Shown piece after piece: positions 1-9,139 of a stretch of 43,834 bases of DNA. This DNA is from Candidatus Egerieousia equi (GTDB lineage Bacteria; Bacteroidota; Bacteroidia; Bacteroidales; UBA932). Made by a program: the position numbers and the translations under genes. The stretch lies in assembly GCA_018065035.1 (NCBI GenBank), contig JAGHUC010000139.1, forward strand, positions 1 through 43,834, written 5' to 3'. The stretch's first letter is position 1, and each line of letters begins with the position of its first letter. Below the pieces are notes generated by a model. That model did not search any database, had not been told where the DNA came from, and worked only from the letters and a program-made list of their open reading frames with translations.

Positions 1-393
1 CGCGGGCGCAACTCATTACCCATTGTGTTCCAGGACCACAACAATGCACTCAAGGCCTTGTACAAGGCCAGGGGATATCATTTCGGACAGTTCATTTCCG
101 GACTTAAGAAAGATCTGGTTCTGACCTGCTTCATAGACAGCAACCCTGATTATGCCAACAATATAGCAATATATGGCTGGCACCATCCCGACGGCCATCC
201 GCAACAGCCGCTATTCCTGCGTCATGCCAACTTTTATTCCGATTACAGCCACGGAACCCGCCTTATCTGGAATGAGGTGCTGATAGATGGTCAAACATTT
301 GATCTGGAACAGCTTATGCACGACCCTCAGTTATATGTGCTGGTGAGCGATGAACCGCAGCCGCTTACAAAATATGAAAACTATCTGGATTAA
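1..393 (+). CDS. C-terminal part of an uncharacterised protein (5' end off the window)
   Basis: The frame is open from the first base to a TAA at 391-393, so this is the last 130 or so residues of a longer protein. The GTG at 25 is in frame but has no special claim to be the start. The fragment is soluble, rich in aromatic residues and His, with motifs such as IYGWHHPDG and FYSDYSHGTR and a hydrophilic tail. I do not recognise a named family and assign no function. It runs convergently into the TolC gene, and the two coding regions overlap by about 29 bp at their 3' ends. No terminator separates them. Confidence 0.6.
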   Translation, partial: RGRNSLPIVFQDHNNALKALYKARGYHFGQFISGLKKDLVLTCFIDSNPDYANNIAIYGWHHPDGHPQQPLFLRHANFYSDYSHGTRLIWNEVLIDGQTFDLEQLMHDPQLYVLVSDEPQPLTKYENYLD

Positions 394-1906
394 GCAGCGG
401 CTTCATGTTGTAGAAGTCGTAGAGAGTGAGGGAGCATAGCCTGTAGTAGGCGAGCCAGAAACTGCGCAATGCGTTAATATAATTGATGTGGGCATTGTCC
501 TTCCTGTTTTGCGCGAGGGTAAAGGTGTTGATATCCGAAAGCCCTTGCGCATAATTGTATTGGTTCTGCACGAACGATTCATCCGCAAGCTCCATGGCCT
601 TCTGTGTATCGGTAAGCATCTGCTGCTGCATTTCCAGGTCCCTGATGGTGTTGTAGATGTTTTCCCTGAACGAACGCTCGGTTTCCATCTGCTGTACATT
701 GTAATATTCCAGCCTGCTTTTTGCAGCGTTGTACTGGCTCCGGCGCATTCCGTGATCGTAAAGAGGTATGGCCAGGGTTACCTGTCCAACCGTATATGGT
801 TTGTTCTTTGAGCCAAGGTCGCTCATTGAAGGACCGTATTTCTGCAGACCTACGCTCAAATCCAGATTCATCTGGAAATTCTTTTCACGTTTGGTTCTGT
901 CAACTTCCTGCTGGGCCTGCAGGCTGGCTTCTTCAACCTGTCCGAAAGCAGGGTTGTGCGCCTTGGCATATTCAACGGCCTGTTCCGGGTCAACTATTAT
1001 TGCATGGTCCGGATTGTTTGGGAGCGTAACGTCCAGGTCAAGTCCTGTCTTGTCAAGTTTCAGATATGACATAAGTGACATTTTTGCCTGTTCAAGTTCA
1101 TTGAAGCTTGAGCGGACGTCGTTCTGGGAGTTCATGAGCTGGAGCTGGAGTGAAAGAAGCTCGTCCTTCCTTATGGCGGTTATGGCGAATTTTTCCTGTC
1201 CTATCTTGTAAAGGGAATCGGCACTCAGTGCATTTACAACATGCATTTCGTACAAAGCTTTGCTCGAAGCGTAATTGAAGAAATACCCTGCCGCCGTTTC
1301 AGAAATGCTGGCAATTGTAGAGGCGTATTCATTCAGGGCGGTCTCAATGCGTTTTTCCTGAATCTTCTTGTCCCATTCAGCCGCATTGTAACCTATGAGT
1401 TCCTGACGGTAGCCCACGCGTATTGGAGTTGCACCGAACATTCTCGGATATCCGTACGCCGCCTTGTAGCTGTCTGCATTGTCGCCGAAAAATTCGCTCC
1501 ACGCTATGTTGGAACTGGCGTATATGTAACCTCCTGTGCTGCCTATGAGCTGGTTGAAGTCAAGGGTGGCACCAGCTGAAAGGGCATTGTTGCTGCCTGC
1601 TCCCGATGCGTAGTATGCCTCCGGTGAAATGGAGAGATGTTCGTATGAAGGATTGAACTTGAGTCCCAGCTGCCATTTCCTTGATGCAAGGAAAGACTGG
1701 TAGTTCAACTGGCTTGATTCAAGTATGTATTTGGCCTGGAATGCCTGCAGAGCGCTGTCGCAGGCAATGTCAATGGTGTTCTGCAAGGACAATGAAAGGA
1801 CATTGCCGCCGTTATTTGCGGCGGAGCTTGTCTGTGCATTGGAACTCATTGTGAAGATGCACACAACTATGAATGGCAGGCTGGCTTTCAGCATTCTTCT
1901 GATCAT
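365..1906 (-). CDS. TolC-family outer-membrane efflux protein
   Basis: About 513 residues. A signal peptide is visible (MIRRMLKASLPFIVV, hydrophobic core, then a cleavage region near SNAQ). The body has the long amphipathic Gln/Ala-rich helices with internal duplication that mark TolC-like outer-membrane factors. The frame is open to 1948, but the codons before 1906 overlap the upstream gene and would precede the signal peptide, so I place the start at 1906 (1912 is also possible). It is the last gene of the export cluster, 31 nt after the lipoprotein adaptor. It would be the outer-membrane tunnel for the two ABC transporters encoded upstream. The family call is firm; the cargo is inferred. 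Confidence 0.88.
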   Translation of the reverse strand: MIRRMLKASLPFIVVCIFTMSSNAQTSSAANNGGNVLSLSLQNTIDIACDSALQAFQAKYILESSQLNYQSFLASRKWQLGLKFNPSYEHLSISPEAYYASGAGSNNALSAGATLDFNQLIGSTGGYIYASSNIAWSEFFGDNADSYKAAYGYPRMFGATPIRVGYRQELIGYNAAEWDKKIQEKRIETALNEYASTIASISETAAGYFFNYASSKALYEMHVVNALSADSLYKIGQEKFAITAIRKDELLSLQLQLMNSQNDVRSSFNELEQAKMSLMSYLKLDKTGLDLDVTLPNNPDHAIIVDPEQAVEYAKAHNPAFGQVEEASLQAQQEVDRTKREKNFQMNLDLSVGLQKYGPSMSDLGSKNKPYTVGQVTLAIPLYDHGMRRSQYNAAKSRLEYYNVQQMETERSFRENIYNTIRDLEMQQQMLTDTQKAMELADESFVQNQYNYAQGLSDINTFTLAQNRKDNAHINYINALRSFWLAYYRLCSLTLYDFYNMKPLLNPDSFHIL

Positions 1907-1937
1907 GATCATTTCAATATTTTTCAGGTGCATGATT

Positions 1938-2789
1938 CTATAAATCAACGAAAGCTGTCATTCCCGGCATGAGGTTCTCATGATCCGAGATGACTGCTTC
2001 AATCTTTATCATTCCGTTACTGTCAACTTTAGGGCTTATGAGATTCACGGTTGCGCTGTGATGCTCATTCACGTATGCAACGGTTGTAACCTGCACCGTG
2101 TGTCCTATGCTTATTCTGCTGCGTTCGCTTTCAAGTATGTTGAACACAACTTTAAGATGTTCCGCATCGAATATGTGGCAGATTGGTGTGGAATACTGTG
2201 GCAGGTCATACTGGTGTACGGCAACGTCTGAAACGGTTCCGGAAACCGGTGCAAGAACGTTCCTTTTCGCATAATTTATTTCTGCCTGTCTCAGGGATTC
2301 CTCATTGGTATTGTATCCGCTTTTCACTTTGGCCATTCTGTTCACATATTCCGGAACTTTGCTGAATTCGTTCTTTTTGTATCCCTGGCCTACCAGAATC
2401 TCTTCATACATGAAATTCGCCTGTTCGAACTGGTTCCTTGCCTGAACCAGCTGGCTCAGAAGCTTTTCCTCTTCCAGCACTATAAGCGTCTGTCCCTTGT
2501 TCACTTTCATTCCGTCCTTGATGTTCAGTTTAACAATCTGTTCCTGAAGCTGGCAGTAAACGGAGATGTCGGTCACTGATTCTATGTGCCCCTTGCTTAC
2601 TGTCTTCGAGCTGGCCGCACTGTTCGAGGCGGCAGCGGCCTTGACCGAGTCGGCGGACTGCTGCATTGCCTGAAGGGCTTCCTCACCGTAAGCCATGGCC
2701 TGCCCGGCGGCTTCTGATGAATCATTGCTTCCGCTGCATGACAGGAGCATTGACGATATGATAATGATAGGAATGATCAGCTGTTTCAT
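1938..2789 (-). CDS. Lipoprotein periplasmic adaptor (HlyD/RND membrane-fusion family)
   Basis: 283 residues. The N-terminus is a lipoprotein signal with lipobox LLSC (Cys18). A low-complexity Ala/Ser linker is followed by a biotinyl-lipoyl-like half (KLNIKDGMKVNKGQTLIVL), a helical hairpin (about residues 105-165), the second lipoyl half (VLAPVSGTVSDVAVHQYD) and a beta-barrel C-terminus ending PGMTAFVDL. This is the usual adaptor architecture. The start overlaps the upstream ABC gene by 4 nt, which implies translational coupling. The cluster thus holds two adaptors, this lipid-anchored one and the transmembrane HlyD-like one at 6807-7670. This one may pair with the second ABC transporter and TolC, but that pairing is an inference. 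Confidence 0.85.
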   Translation of the reverse strand: MKQLIIPIIIISSMLLSCSGSNDSSEAAGQAMAYGEEALQAMQQSADSVKAAAASNSAASSKTVSKGHIESVTDISVYCQLQEQIVKLNIKDGMKVNKGQTLIVLEEEKLLSQLVQARNQFEQANFMYEEILVGQGYKKNEFSKVPEYVNRMAKVKSGYNTNEESLRQAEINYAKRNVLAPVSGTVSDVAVHQYDLPQYSTPICHIFDAEHLKVVFNILESERSRISIGHTVQVTTVAYVNEHHSATVNLISPKVDSNGMIKIEAVISDHENLMPGMTAFVDL

Positions 2790-4636
2790 AGTTGTTTCTG
2801 TACCAGTTCGTAAAAATATCCTTTTTTAGCTATTAGTTCATCGTACCTGCCTTCCTCCTCAATTTTTCCGTGCCGGAGGACAAGTATGCGGTCACATTTC
2901 TTGATTGTGCTCAGTCTGTGTGCAATGCATATCCTTGTGGCGTGCCTGTTCGCAAGATTCTCCGCAACCTTTTCCTGAGTTATGTTGTCAAGGGCGCTTG
3001 TGGCTTCATCCATGAAGAAGATGGAAGGATTGCCGGCAAGGGCTCTGGCAATGAGGATCCTCTGTTTCTGGCCGCCGCTTATGCCGGTTCCGCTGTCATT
3101 GATGAGAGTATGCATCTGCATTGGCATTTCTTTTATTTCCTCGTCTATGGCAGCCAGCCTTGCAGCCTCCCATGCGTCTTCGTATGTGCTCAGAGGGGCG
3201 TTGATGGTAATGTTGTCAAAGATTGTTCCTCCGAAAAGCTCCTTGTCCTGGAGGCAGGTGCCAATATGCCTGCGCAAGGAGGATTTGTTTACGTTCGCAA
3301 GATTGTGGTGGTCATAGAATATGGTTCCCGCTTCAGGTTTCTCGAATCCGAGAAGCAGACGTATGAGCGTTGTTTTACCACAGCCCGAATCACCTACAAT
3401 GCCAACGTATTCACCTGCGTTGATCTTGAGATTCAAGCCATCGTAGATATACGGAGAATCCTCGCTGTATCTGAACTTGAGACCGTTCACCTCAATGTTG
3501 CCCATAAGCATGTCAACAGATGGCATGTCCTCTTCCGTTTCAGGCACTTCATCGAGCACCGGCCTTACAAGATTGAACATAGGCTTGAGCTGGGCAAGAG
3601 AAGGCAGAATGCCAACAAATGCGCTTATTGCACCGGAAACCATTCCGAATGCAACATTGAAGGCAATGTAGTCCGAGAGCTGTATCCCGCTGGTGAAAGC
3701 CCCATAATAGATAAGCAGTGTGCCACCCATTGAAACCATCATTGATATGGCAGGCATTATGGTTATTGCCAATGGCTTGCTTGCCTTGTCGGGGCTGGAT
3801 TCCTTGAACATCGACGCCCATCTGGCAAATGCTCTCTGTTCCGAACCGCTTGTCTTTATTTTCTGCATACCGTTAACCAGGCTGAACAGAAAACCGCTCA
3901 ATTCGGCATTCCTGGGCTGTATTTCATTCTGGAACCGCTTTGTAAGTATGAAGATTGATACTGATACTATGCAGTTGGCCAGCATTATGAGAACACAGAT
4001 GCCCAGAAGCGACTTTGCGTATATGAACACCTGGTAGAAATAAATCAATGAAAAGAGCAATGCCAGTATACCGCTCAGAACGCTGTCGCTGAGCATGGCG
4101 CAGATTGATGATACCGACATTATCCTTGAACCCAGGTTACCGGAACTGAATTTCTTGAAGAAAGTTGCCGGAAGCTTGAAGGTCCTTTCTATGATTGCCG
4201 CCTGCATGTCAACCTCCACTTTGTCACGCACACGCATGAGCAGCAGGCTTTTGGTTACGGCAAAGAGCGCCGCACCGATTCCCGAGGCTGCCAGAACTAT
4301 TACAATGGGGAGGAGGTTGCCGGTTTCACCGGACGGAATGATATTGTCGAATATTTCCTTGTTCAAAAGCGGCAGGAGCATGTTCAGCAGAACTGTGACA
4401 AGGCTGATTCCCAATATGTACAATACATCGGTGAATGAAATGGACTTGAACGCAAACAATATTATGTCCCAGGAGGAAAGCTTCCTGTAAGGAAGATGCC
4501 TGCTCATAAGCGCCTGCTCCTGCTTGCCGCTGCTTTTGCGGTTTATCATGCCGTTGAGGTCATTCATGGCTTTGTTCATGGTGACCTGATCGGTTTGACA
4601 ACGTTCCTTGAGCCTTTCCAGATATACTTCTTCCAT
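2786..4636 (-). CDS. ABC transporter, NHLM-type permease/ATPase without peptidase domain
   Basis: 616 residues: a hydrophilic N-terminal extension of about 70 residues, a six-helix type-I exporter membrane domain (about 75-350), then an ATPase domain. The ATPase has Walker A (GDSGCGKTT), a canonical signature ISGGQ, Walker B (IFFMDEATSALD) and the switch His (CIAHRLST). It lacks a C39 peptidase. A peptidase-bearing ABC gene overlaps its start by one base. Paired ABC genes of this kind are typical of NHLM bacteriocin export loci (TIGR03796/TIGR03797 families). It probably works beside the C39 transporter, as a partner half-transporter or as a separate homodimer; the sequence does not decide which. 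Confidence 0.88.
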   Translation of the reverse strand: MEEVYLERLKERCQTDQVTMNKAMNDLNGMINRKSSGKQEQALMSRHLPYRKLSSWDIILFAFKSISFTDVLYILGISLVTVLLNMLLPLLNKEIFDNIIPSGETGNLLPIVIVLAASGIGAALFAVTKSLLLMRVRDKVEVDMQAAIIERTFKLPATFFKKFSSGNLGSRIMSVSSICAMLSDSVLSGILALLFSLIYFYQVFIYAKSLLGICVLIMLANCIVSVSIFILTKRFQNEIQPRNAELSGFLFSLVNGMQKIKTSGSEQRAFARWASMFKESSPDKASKPLAITIMPAISMMVSMGGTLLIYYGAFTSGIQLSDYIAFNVAFGMVSGAISAFVGILPSLAQLKPMFNLVRPVLDEVPETEEDMPSVDMLMGNIEVNGLKFRYSEDSPYIYDGLNLKINAGEYVGIVGDSGCGKTTLIRLLLGFEKPEAGTIFYDHHNLANVNKSSLRRHIGTCLQDKELFGGTIFDNITINAPLSTYEDAWEAARLAAIDEEIKEMPMQMHTLINDSGTGISGGQKQRILIARALAGNPSIFFMDEATSALDNITQEKVAENLANRHATRICIAHRLSTIKKCDRILVLRHGKIEEEGRYDELIAKKGYFYELVQKQL

Positions 4637-6810
4637 TATTTCTCTCCTCCGTCAGATATGGTCATGAGCTCATAATATTTTCCTCTGGCATTCATAAGCT
4701 CACTATGGGTGCCACGCTCAATGTCGTGCCCGTTCTCCATTACAATTATTTCATCGCAGTCACGCACCGTGCTCAACCTGTGCGCAACTATCACCAGTGA
4801 TATGCCCATCTCCTTGATTGCCTGCATTACAAGGAACTCACTGCGCGCATCGAGCGCGCTGGTAGCCTCGTCGAGTATAAGGATTATAGGCTCACGGACA
4901 AGGGCGGTTGCAATTTCCATTCGCTGGCACTGACCGGTGCTGAAATTGGAGCCACCATCGTTGATGACTGTGCCATAAGCATCTGAACGCGATGCTATCT
5001 CATTGTGAATCTGTGCCTGATAGCATGCAAGAATCATTGCAAAATCCTCTATTGTTCCGTCCCACATTTTTATGTTGTCTGAAATCGTTCCATTGAAGAC
5101 AACGTGTTCCTGGCTTACAATGGCAACGGAATTCACAAAGGTGTTCCTGTCTATCTTGTTTAAAGGAAGTCCGTCGTAAAGCACTTCTCCGCTCCATGGG
5201 ATGTTCACTCCTGCAATGATCTTTGCCATGGTGCTTTTGCCGCATCCGCTGGCTCCAACAAGTGCAACACTTTTGCCCGGCTCGAGTTTCAGGCTGAAAT
5301 TCTCCACAAGCGGTGCCTCCAGCCTGTTGTATCCGAATGAAACGTTACGCAGTTCGAGCCTGCCTCCAAGTTTGCCACCGGAGATGGCGGAATCCTTGAT
5401 GGAAGCCGCTCCTGTGATTGCAGGGTCCGTTTCCGCTCTGTAAACGTCTTCCATACGTTCCATGTCGGCACGCATCTTTATGAGATTGTTGAATGTGCCG
5501 CTTATGGAATTCGAGGATGTCATGAACGTTGACATGAGGCTTTGGAAAGCCATGAGCATACCTATAGTCATGTTCCCGTTAATGATATAGTATGCTCCTA
5601 TGCCCAGAACGATTGTATTGCACACCGTTACAAGCAGCCCCGGGATTGTGCCCAGATAGGCTATTGTCCTGTTCATCTTCACGTCCGAGTTGAATCCGGA
5701 AGCAAAGGTCCTGCTCCATCTTGTGAAGAACTCATTCTCCGCTCCGGCGGCTTTTATGGACTCTATGTTCGCAAGACTTGACATTGTGCGGCTCATGAGT
5801 CTTCCTTTTTTCCTCTCGGACACCCTGATAAGGTCCACTTGCTTCTCGGCCACCAGTCTCACCAGAAGAAGGTTCAGGAGGGTGGTTGCAGCGGCTATTC
5901 CTGCAAGCACAAGATTGTAGCGCAGCATGAAGAACATATAAATCACAAGCAGGGCCACGTTCGTTATCACAGGCGCAAGTTCGCTTACCAGTGAGTTGGA
6001 GATTGAGGCCGCGCTCTGCTGGCGCATTATGAGGTCACCTGGCGCGTGCTGTCCGAAGAAACGCATTGGAAGCTTGAGTATGTGCAGGAGAAATGAAGTG
6101 TTGCCGATTATGGACAGTTTCATCCTGAAAGCCCTTCCGTATATGTTGGAAACCAATGTGGTGAGTGCCTGGACAATGAACAGCGTACCGAACAGAATCA
6201 TGAATGGCGTGAACCATTCAGGGTTCTTCCTTGTAAGAATGTCATCCGCGAATATCTGTGTGAATATCTGTGAGGCAACTCCGGCGAACGCTATTATCAA
6301 TCCTGTGATGAATGTGAACAAAAGGGCTTCCTTTGCTCCCTGAAGACGTTCCATAGCAAAGGACATTATGCTTGCCCTGTGCCCGCCCTTTGTGAAAGAC
6401 GGACCCGGAAATGGAATCAGGACTACACCCGTCATGGATTCACCGGCCTCTTCTAGAGATACTTTCAACCTTCCGCGCGCAGGATCGTTTATATAGACTT
6501 TCCTGCCTTTTATTCCTGTGACAACAACAAAATGCTCGAAATCCCAGTGGGCTATGCAAGGAAGCGGTATGTCATTGAAATCTTCAGGTTCAATGGTGAA
6601 GGCCTGCGTTTCCAGACCGTAATTGTGAGCTGCCTTTGCAACGTTCTTGAGGCTGCTGCCATCCCTTGAGACTCCGCAGTCATAGCGCACCTGGGCCAAT
6701 GGAAGCCATTTGCCATAATAGGCCAGTATCATGGCAAGGGAGGCGGCACCGCATTCCACAACCTCCATCTGCATTATTACAGGGACATTATGTCTTCCTC
6801 CTGTTCTCAT
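4636..6810 (-). CDS. Peptidase-containing ABC transporter (C39 PCAT, NHLM-type)
   Basis: 724 residues. Residues 1-140 form a C39 peptidase with the expected catalytic Cys20 (VVECGAASLAM), His93 (FEHFVVV) and Asp109 (INDPARG). Next come six membrane helices (about 160-440) and an ATPase with Walker A (GASGCGKST), Walker B (ILILDEATSALD) and the switch His (IVAHRLST). The signature loop is FSTGQ instead of LSGGQ. Such proteins cut double-glycine-type leaders while pumping the mature peptide out. The gene overlaps the HlyD-like gene by 4 nt and the next ABC gene by 1 nt, so the export proteins are likely made in fixed proportion. The cargo is not encoded close by. Confidence 0.93.
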   Translation of the reverse strand: MRTGGRHNVPVIMQMEVVECGAASLAMILAYYGKWLPLAQVRYDCGVSRDGSSLKNVAKAAHNYGLETQAFTIEPEDFNDIPLPCIAHWDFEHFVVVTGIKGRKVYINDPARGRLKVSLEEAGESMTGVVLIPFPGPSFTKGGHRASIMSFAMERLQGAKEALLFTFITGLIIAFAGVASQIFTQIFADDILTRKNPEWFTPFMILFGTLFIVQALTTLVSNIYGRAFRMKLSIIGNTSFLLHILKLPMRFFGQHAPGDLIMRQQSAASISNSLVSELAPVITNVALLVIYMFFMLRYNLVLAGIAAATTLLNLLLVRLVAEKQVDLIRVSERKKGRLMSRTMSSLANIESIKAAGAENEFFTRWSRTFASGFNSDVKMNRTIAYLGTIPGLLVTVCNTIVLGIGAYYIINGNMTIGMLMAFQSLMSTFMTSSNSISGTFNNLIKMRADMERMEDVYRAETDPAITGAASIKDSAISGGKLGGRLELRNVSFGYNRLEAPLVENFSLKLEPGKSVALVGASGCGKSTMAKIIAGVNIPWSGEVLYDGLPLNKIDRNTFVNSVAIVSQEHVVFNGTISDNIKMWDGTIEDFAMILACYQAQIHNEIASRSDAYGTVINDGGSNFSTGQCQRMEIATALVREPIILILDEATSALDARSEFLVMQAIKEMGISLVIVAHRLSTVRDCDEIIVMENGHDIERGTHSELMNARGKYYELMTISDGGEK

Positions 6811-7670
6811 TTGAACGACATCTGAAGTTTATGTGACTTTTCCCTTACGGATTCGAACAGATACTTGTAAACGGACCTGCGCTTTGTTATTATCTGAATC
6901 TGGCAGAAAGTGCCTGCGTCAAGTTCAACTGGATCTTCAGGGTCGAATGACCATGCGGGAGATCCGTCGGCATTCCTGTTCAGCTGCATTTTTACAACGA
7001 AGGCGGCTCCCTGCTGCGGGAAAATGTCTCCTGTGAAGGTTTCGCTCTTGAGTTTCTTTATTGCGTCCTCCTTGGAAATCGGGTATTTTTCCACTTCAAC
7101 AATATGACCGCTGATATACCCGTTCTTTTCACGCGTGAGATTCTTTGGAGTGATTTCCACTTCCATGCCCGGTTTGAGTTTCCTCGACATTTCAAACGGA
7201 ACGAATGAAACCACGGTGTAAATCTGTTCCTGGCCGCTGTCAATGATTGTTGCAATAGGAGCCAGTGCCTCGAACTGGTCATTTTCCTTTCTTATGTCAA
7301 GGACTGTTCCTGCTGACGGCGATGAAATCATGCTGTATGCATCTCCAACGCTTACCATTGCAAGTGCCTGTCCTGCGTTTACATTGTCACCTGCACTTAC
7401 GAAAATGCTTCTGACAGTTCCGCGGTTAGGTAATGTTACGTCAATGATATTGTCAATCGGGAAAATGACACCGCTCACATTGCTCTTGTCCGAGATGCTT
7501 CCGAAAATGCACCATGCGAAAACTGCAACCACAAGTATTGCCATTGATGCAATGAACACGTACACCGATGGCGTTGTCACCTTCACTTCTGTTTCCTCTC
7601 CTTCGGACACATTAAGACCGTCAAGGGCTTTGCTCCTGAATATCTTATTGTTTTCAGTTTTTTCTGCCAT
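6807..7670 (-). CDS. HlyD-family secretion adaptor (NHLM bacteriocin system type)
   Basis: 287 residues. A cytosolic tail of about 30 residues is followed by one membrane helix (VYVFIASMAILVVAVFAWCI), two lipoyl-like half motifs (VSAGDNVNAGQALAMVS and the SPSAGTVLDIRKE region) and a beta-rich periplasmic part with a C-terminal domain. It matches the short NHLM HlyD type that lacks long coiled coils. It would connect the inner-membrane ABC transporters to TolC. A 59-nt gap separates it from the oxidase gene, and that gap carries a promoter-like box at 7699-7706. The export genes could therefore be expressed without the oxidase. Confidence 0.87.
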   Translation of the reverse strand: MAEKTENNKIFRSKALDGLNVSEGEETEVKVTTPSVYVFIASMAILVVAVFAWCIFGSISDKSNVSGVIFPIDNIIDVTLPNRGTVRSIFVSAGDNVNAGQALAMVSVGDAYSMISSPSAGTVLDIRKENDQFEALAPIATIIDSGQEQIYTVVSFVPFEMSRKLKPGMEVEITPKNLTREKNGYISGHIVEVEKYPISKEDAIKKLKSETFTGDIFPQQGAAFVVKMQLNRNADGSPAWSFDPEDPVELDAGTFCQIQIITKRRSVYKYLFESVREKSHKLQMSFK

Positions 7671-7698
7671 GCATGTAAAATATTTTGAAAATAATCTG

Positions 7699-7706
7699 CA
7701 AATATA
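7699..7706 (-). promoter_or_regulatory. Bacteroidota -7 box ahead of the HlyD/ABC/TolC genes
   Basis: Read on the minus strand the box is TATATTTG, an exact TAnnTTTG match, about 29 nt before the HlyD-like start codon. No clear -33 TTG is present, so the assignment rests on the -7 element and its position in the only real gap of the cluster. Confidence 0.5.
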
Positions 7707-7729
7707 CTTCTTTTCCTGCTTGAAGCGTC

Positions 7730-9097
7730 CTAAATGTACAGCAGATTCGCTATGTTGTAACTGTCATTGAGCAGTCTTCCGTTAACGAAAATGGTTGGCG
7801 TGGCCTTGATATCGTGGCTTTTGCACCATTCCAGATGCTCGTTGGCGGCCTCTTCTCCAATCAGTTCCCTTATTTTCTCCGAATCCCCATCGTGTACAGG
7901 ATAGTATTTCTTTTCCAGTTCGAACCTTCCCGTTGATTCAAGGACCTGCTCATAATACTCAAGCGCCGCCTTGCAGTATGCGCATGTAGGTGAAACGGCA
8001 ATGGTGATTTTCCTGATTCCCTTCTCAAACTTCATGTCCAGTGCTTCCATCACCTCTTTCCTGCCTTTGAATGTTGCCAGCGCAACTTTTGCCTGTTCCG
8101 CTTCATGCATTCTCTTCACTGAAGGAGTAACGAACTTGAGGATTACTGCAAGGACTGCACCCCAGATCAGGCAGCAGCTTATGAAATCAATGAGCACGAA
8201 TCTTTCAAGAGAATAAGCACCGGTGAACCAGCACGCTATGGCAATGATCCAGAGCAGCAGCTGTACGGAAACACAAAGAGGACACCAGCTTTTCTTCCTG
8301 ATGAACTGGTAGTACAGATTCCAGAGCGTTGCCGGAAGTGATGGCAGTATCATCCACGCCGCTGAATATCCTTTCTCGGGCGCAATGCACAGGTAAATCA
8401 GTATGGTTAGAAAGTATGCCGCACCAACCTCGGAGAGGTCGAACCATCTGTTGAAGAAGAAAGTGCTGTGCGAGGCAGCGCAGTTGGAGCTTTTGAAAAG
8501 GGAGCATACATGCTCAACAGCATTGCTGTCTCCTGTCCACTGGCGATGGAGAAGAATGCAAAGGTAAAGTCCCAGGGATGAAAGGGCTATCGCTGTAAAA
8601 AGGAAGGAGCAGGGGAGGGTGGCGCCGCTCAGGCAGATGGATGCCAGAGCCCAGACAAACCACAGGGCGGGGAGAGCCCAGACCAGGGATGATTCAAGGT
8701 CCTTCATCCTGTGCTTCCTGTAGTCAGGCTCGCAGGCTCCTTCTTCACTGTGCAGCATCACTGCAAAGTTCTCCATATTGTCCGCAACGCTTCCGTATGT
8801 GAGTTTTTCGGATTGTGAGTCCTTGAAGACCGTGAGCTCCTCGCCGCCGGCTTCCGTCACAAGCAGGAAATTCTTGTTCTTGTATTGCATGATGAACGGC
8901 GTATCAAGTTCCTTGAGGTCATTGACATCATCGATTCTTACGGCCTGGCTTTGTACGCCGTATATGCCAAGCATCCTGGTTATTCCAAGCAGATTGTCGG
9001 CCTGTATGTTGTTTGACCAAAGTTCATTGAAATAGGACTTCGTGAATTGTATCTTCAGGGTCCTGAGGCTGTATATGAGCAAATCCCTTGTGTTCAT
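7730..9097 (-). CDS. C39-like / vitamin K epoxide reductase / thioredoxin-like fusion (disulfide-forming oxidase)
   Basis: 455 residues from the ATG at 9097. Residues 1-120 resemble a C39 peptidase fold but lack the Cys and His (the usual HF.V stretch reads NKNFLLV), so this part is probably non-catalytic. Residues 138-325 are a VKOR membrane domain with loop cysteines Cys198 and Cys206 and the redox pair CPLC (272-275). Residues 360-455 are a thioredoxin/DsbA-like domain with CAYC (372-375) and a cis-Pro motif (ATPTIF). Quinone-linked VKOR would re-oxidise the attached thioredoxin domain, which in turn forms disulfides in periplasmic substrates. The position at the head of the exporter suggests the exported peptide contains cysteines. 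An upstream ATG at 9142 lies inside the promoter box, which favours 9097; GAGGA sits just before 9097. Confidence 0.88.
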   Translation of the reverse strand: MNTRDLLIYSLRTLKIQFTKSYFNELWSNNIQADNLLGITRMLGIYGVQSQAVRIDDVNDLKELDTPFIMQYKNKNFLLVTEAGGEELTVFKDSQSEKLTYGSVADNMENFAVMLHSEEGACEPDYRKHRMKDLESSLVWALPALWFVWALASICLSGATLPCSFLFTAIALSSLGLYLCILLHRQWTGDSNAVEHVCSLFKSSNCAASHSTFFFNRWFDLSEVGAAYFLTILIYLCIAPEKGYSAAWMILPSLPATLWNLYYQFIRKKSWCPLCVSVQLLLWIIAIACWFTGAYSLERFVLIDFISCCLIWGAVLAVILKFVTPSVKRMHEAEQAKVALATFKGRKEVMEALDMKFEKGIRKITIAVSPTCAYCKAALEYYEQVLESTGRFELEKKYYPVHDGDSEKIRELIGEEAANEHLEWCKSHDIKATPTIFVNGRLLNDSYNIANLLYI

Positions 9098-9139
9098 CTC
9101 TGATATTCCTCGTTTGATTTTCCTTTGTTGTGCGTTGCG

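Noticed and set aside
2870..3733. Long open frame of 287 codons on the plus strand
   Set aside because: It lies opposite the ABC transporter ATPase and membrane domain, has no family resemblance and shows Cys/Arg-rich shadow composition.
7671..7729. Possible gap for a leader-peptide gene in the export cluster
   Set aside because: Only 59 nt, filled by a promoter-like box, with no frame of useful length carrying a GG motif.
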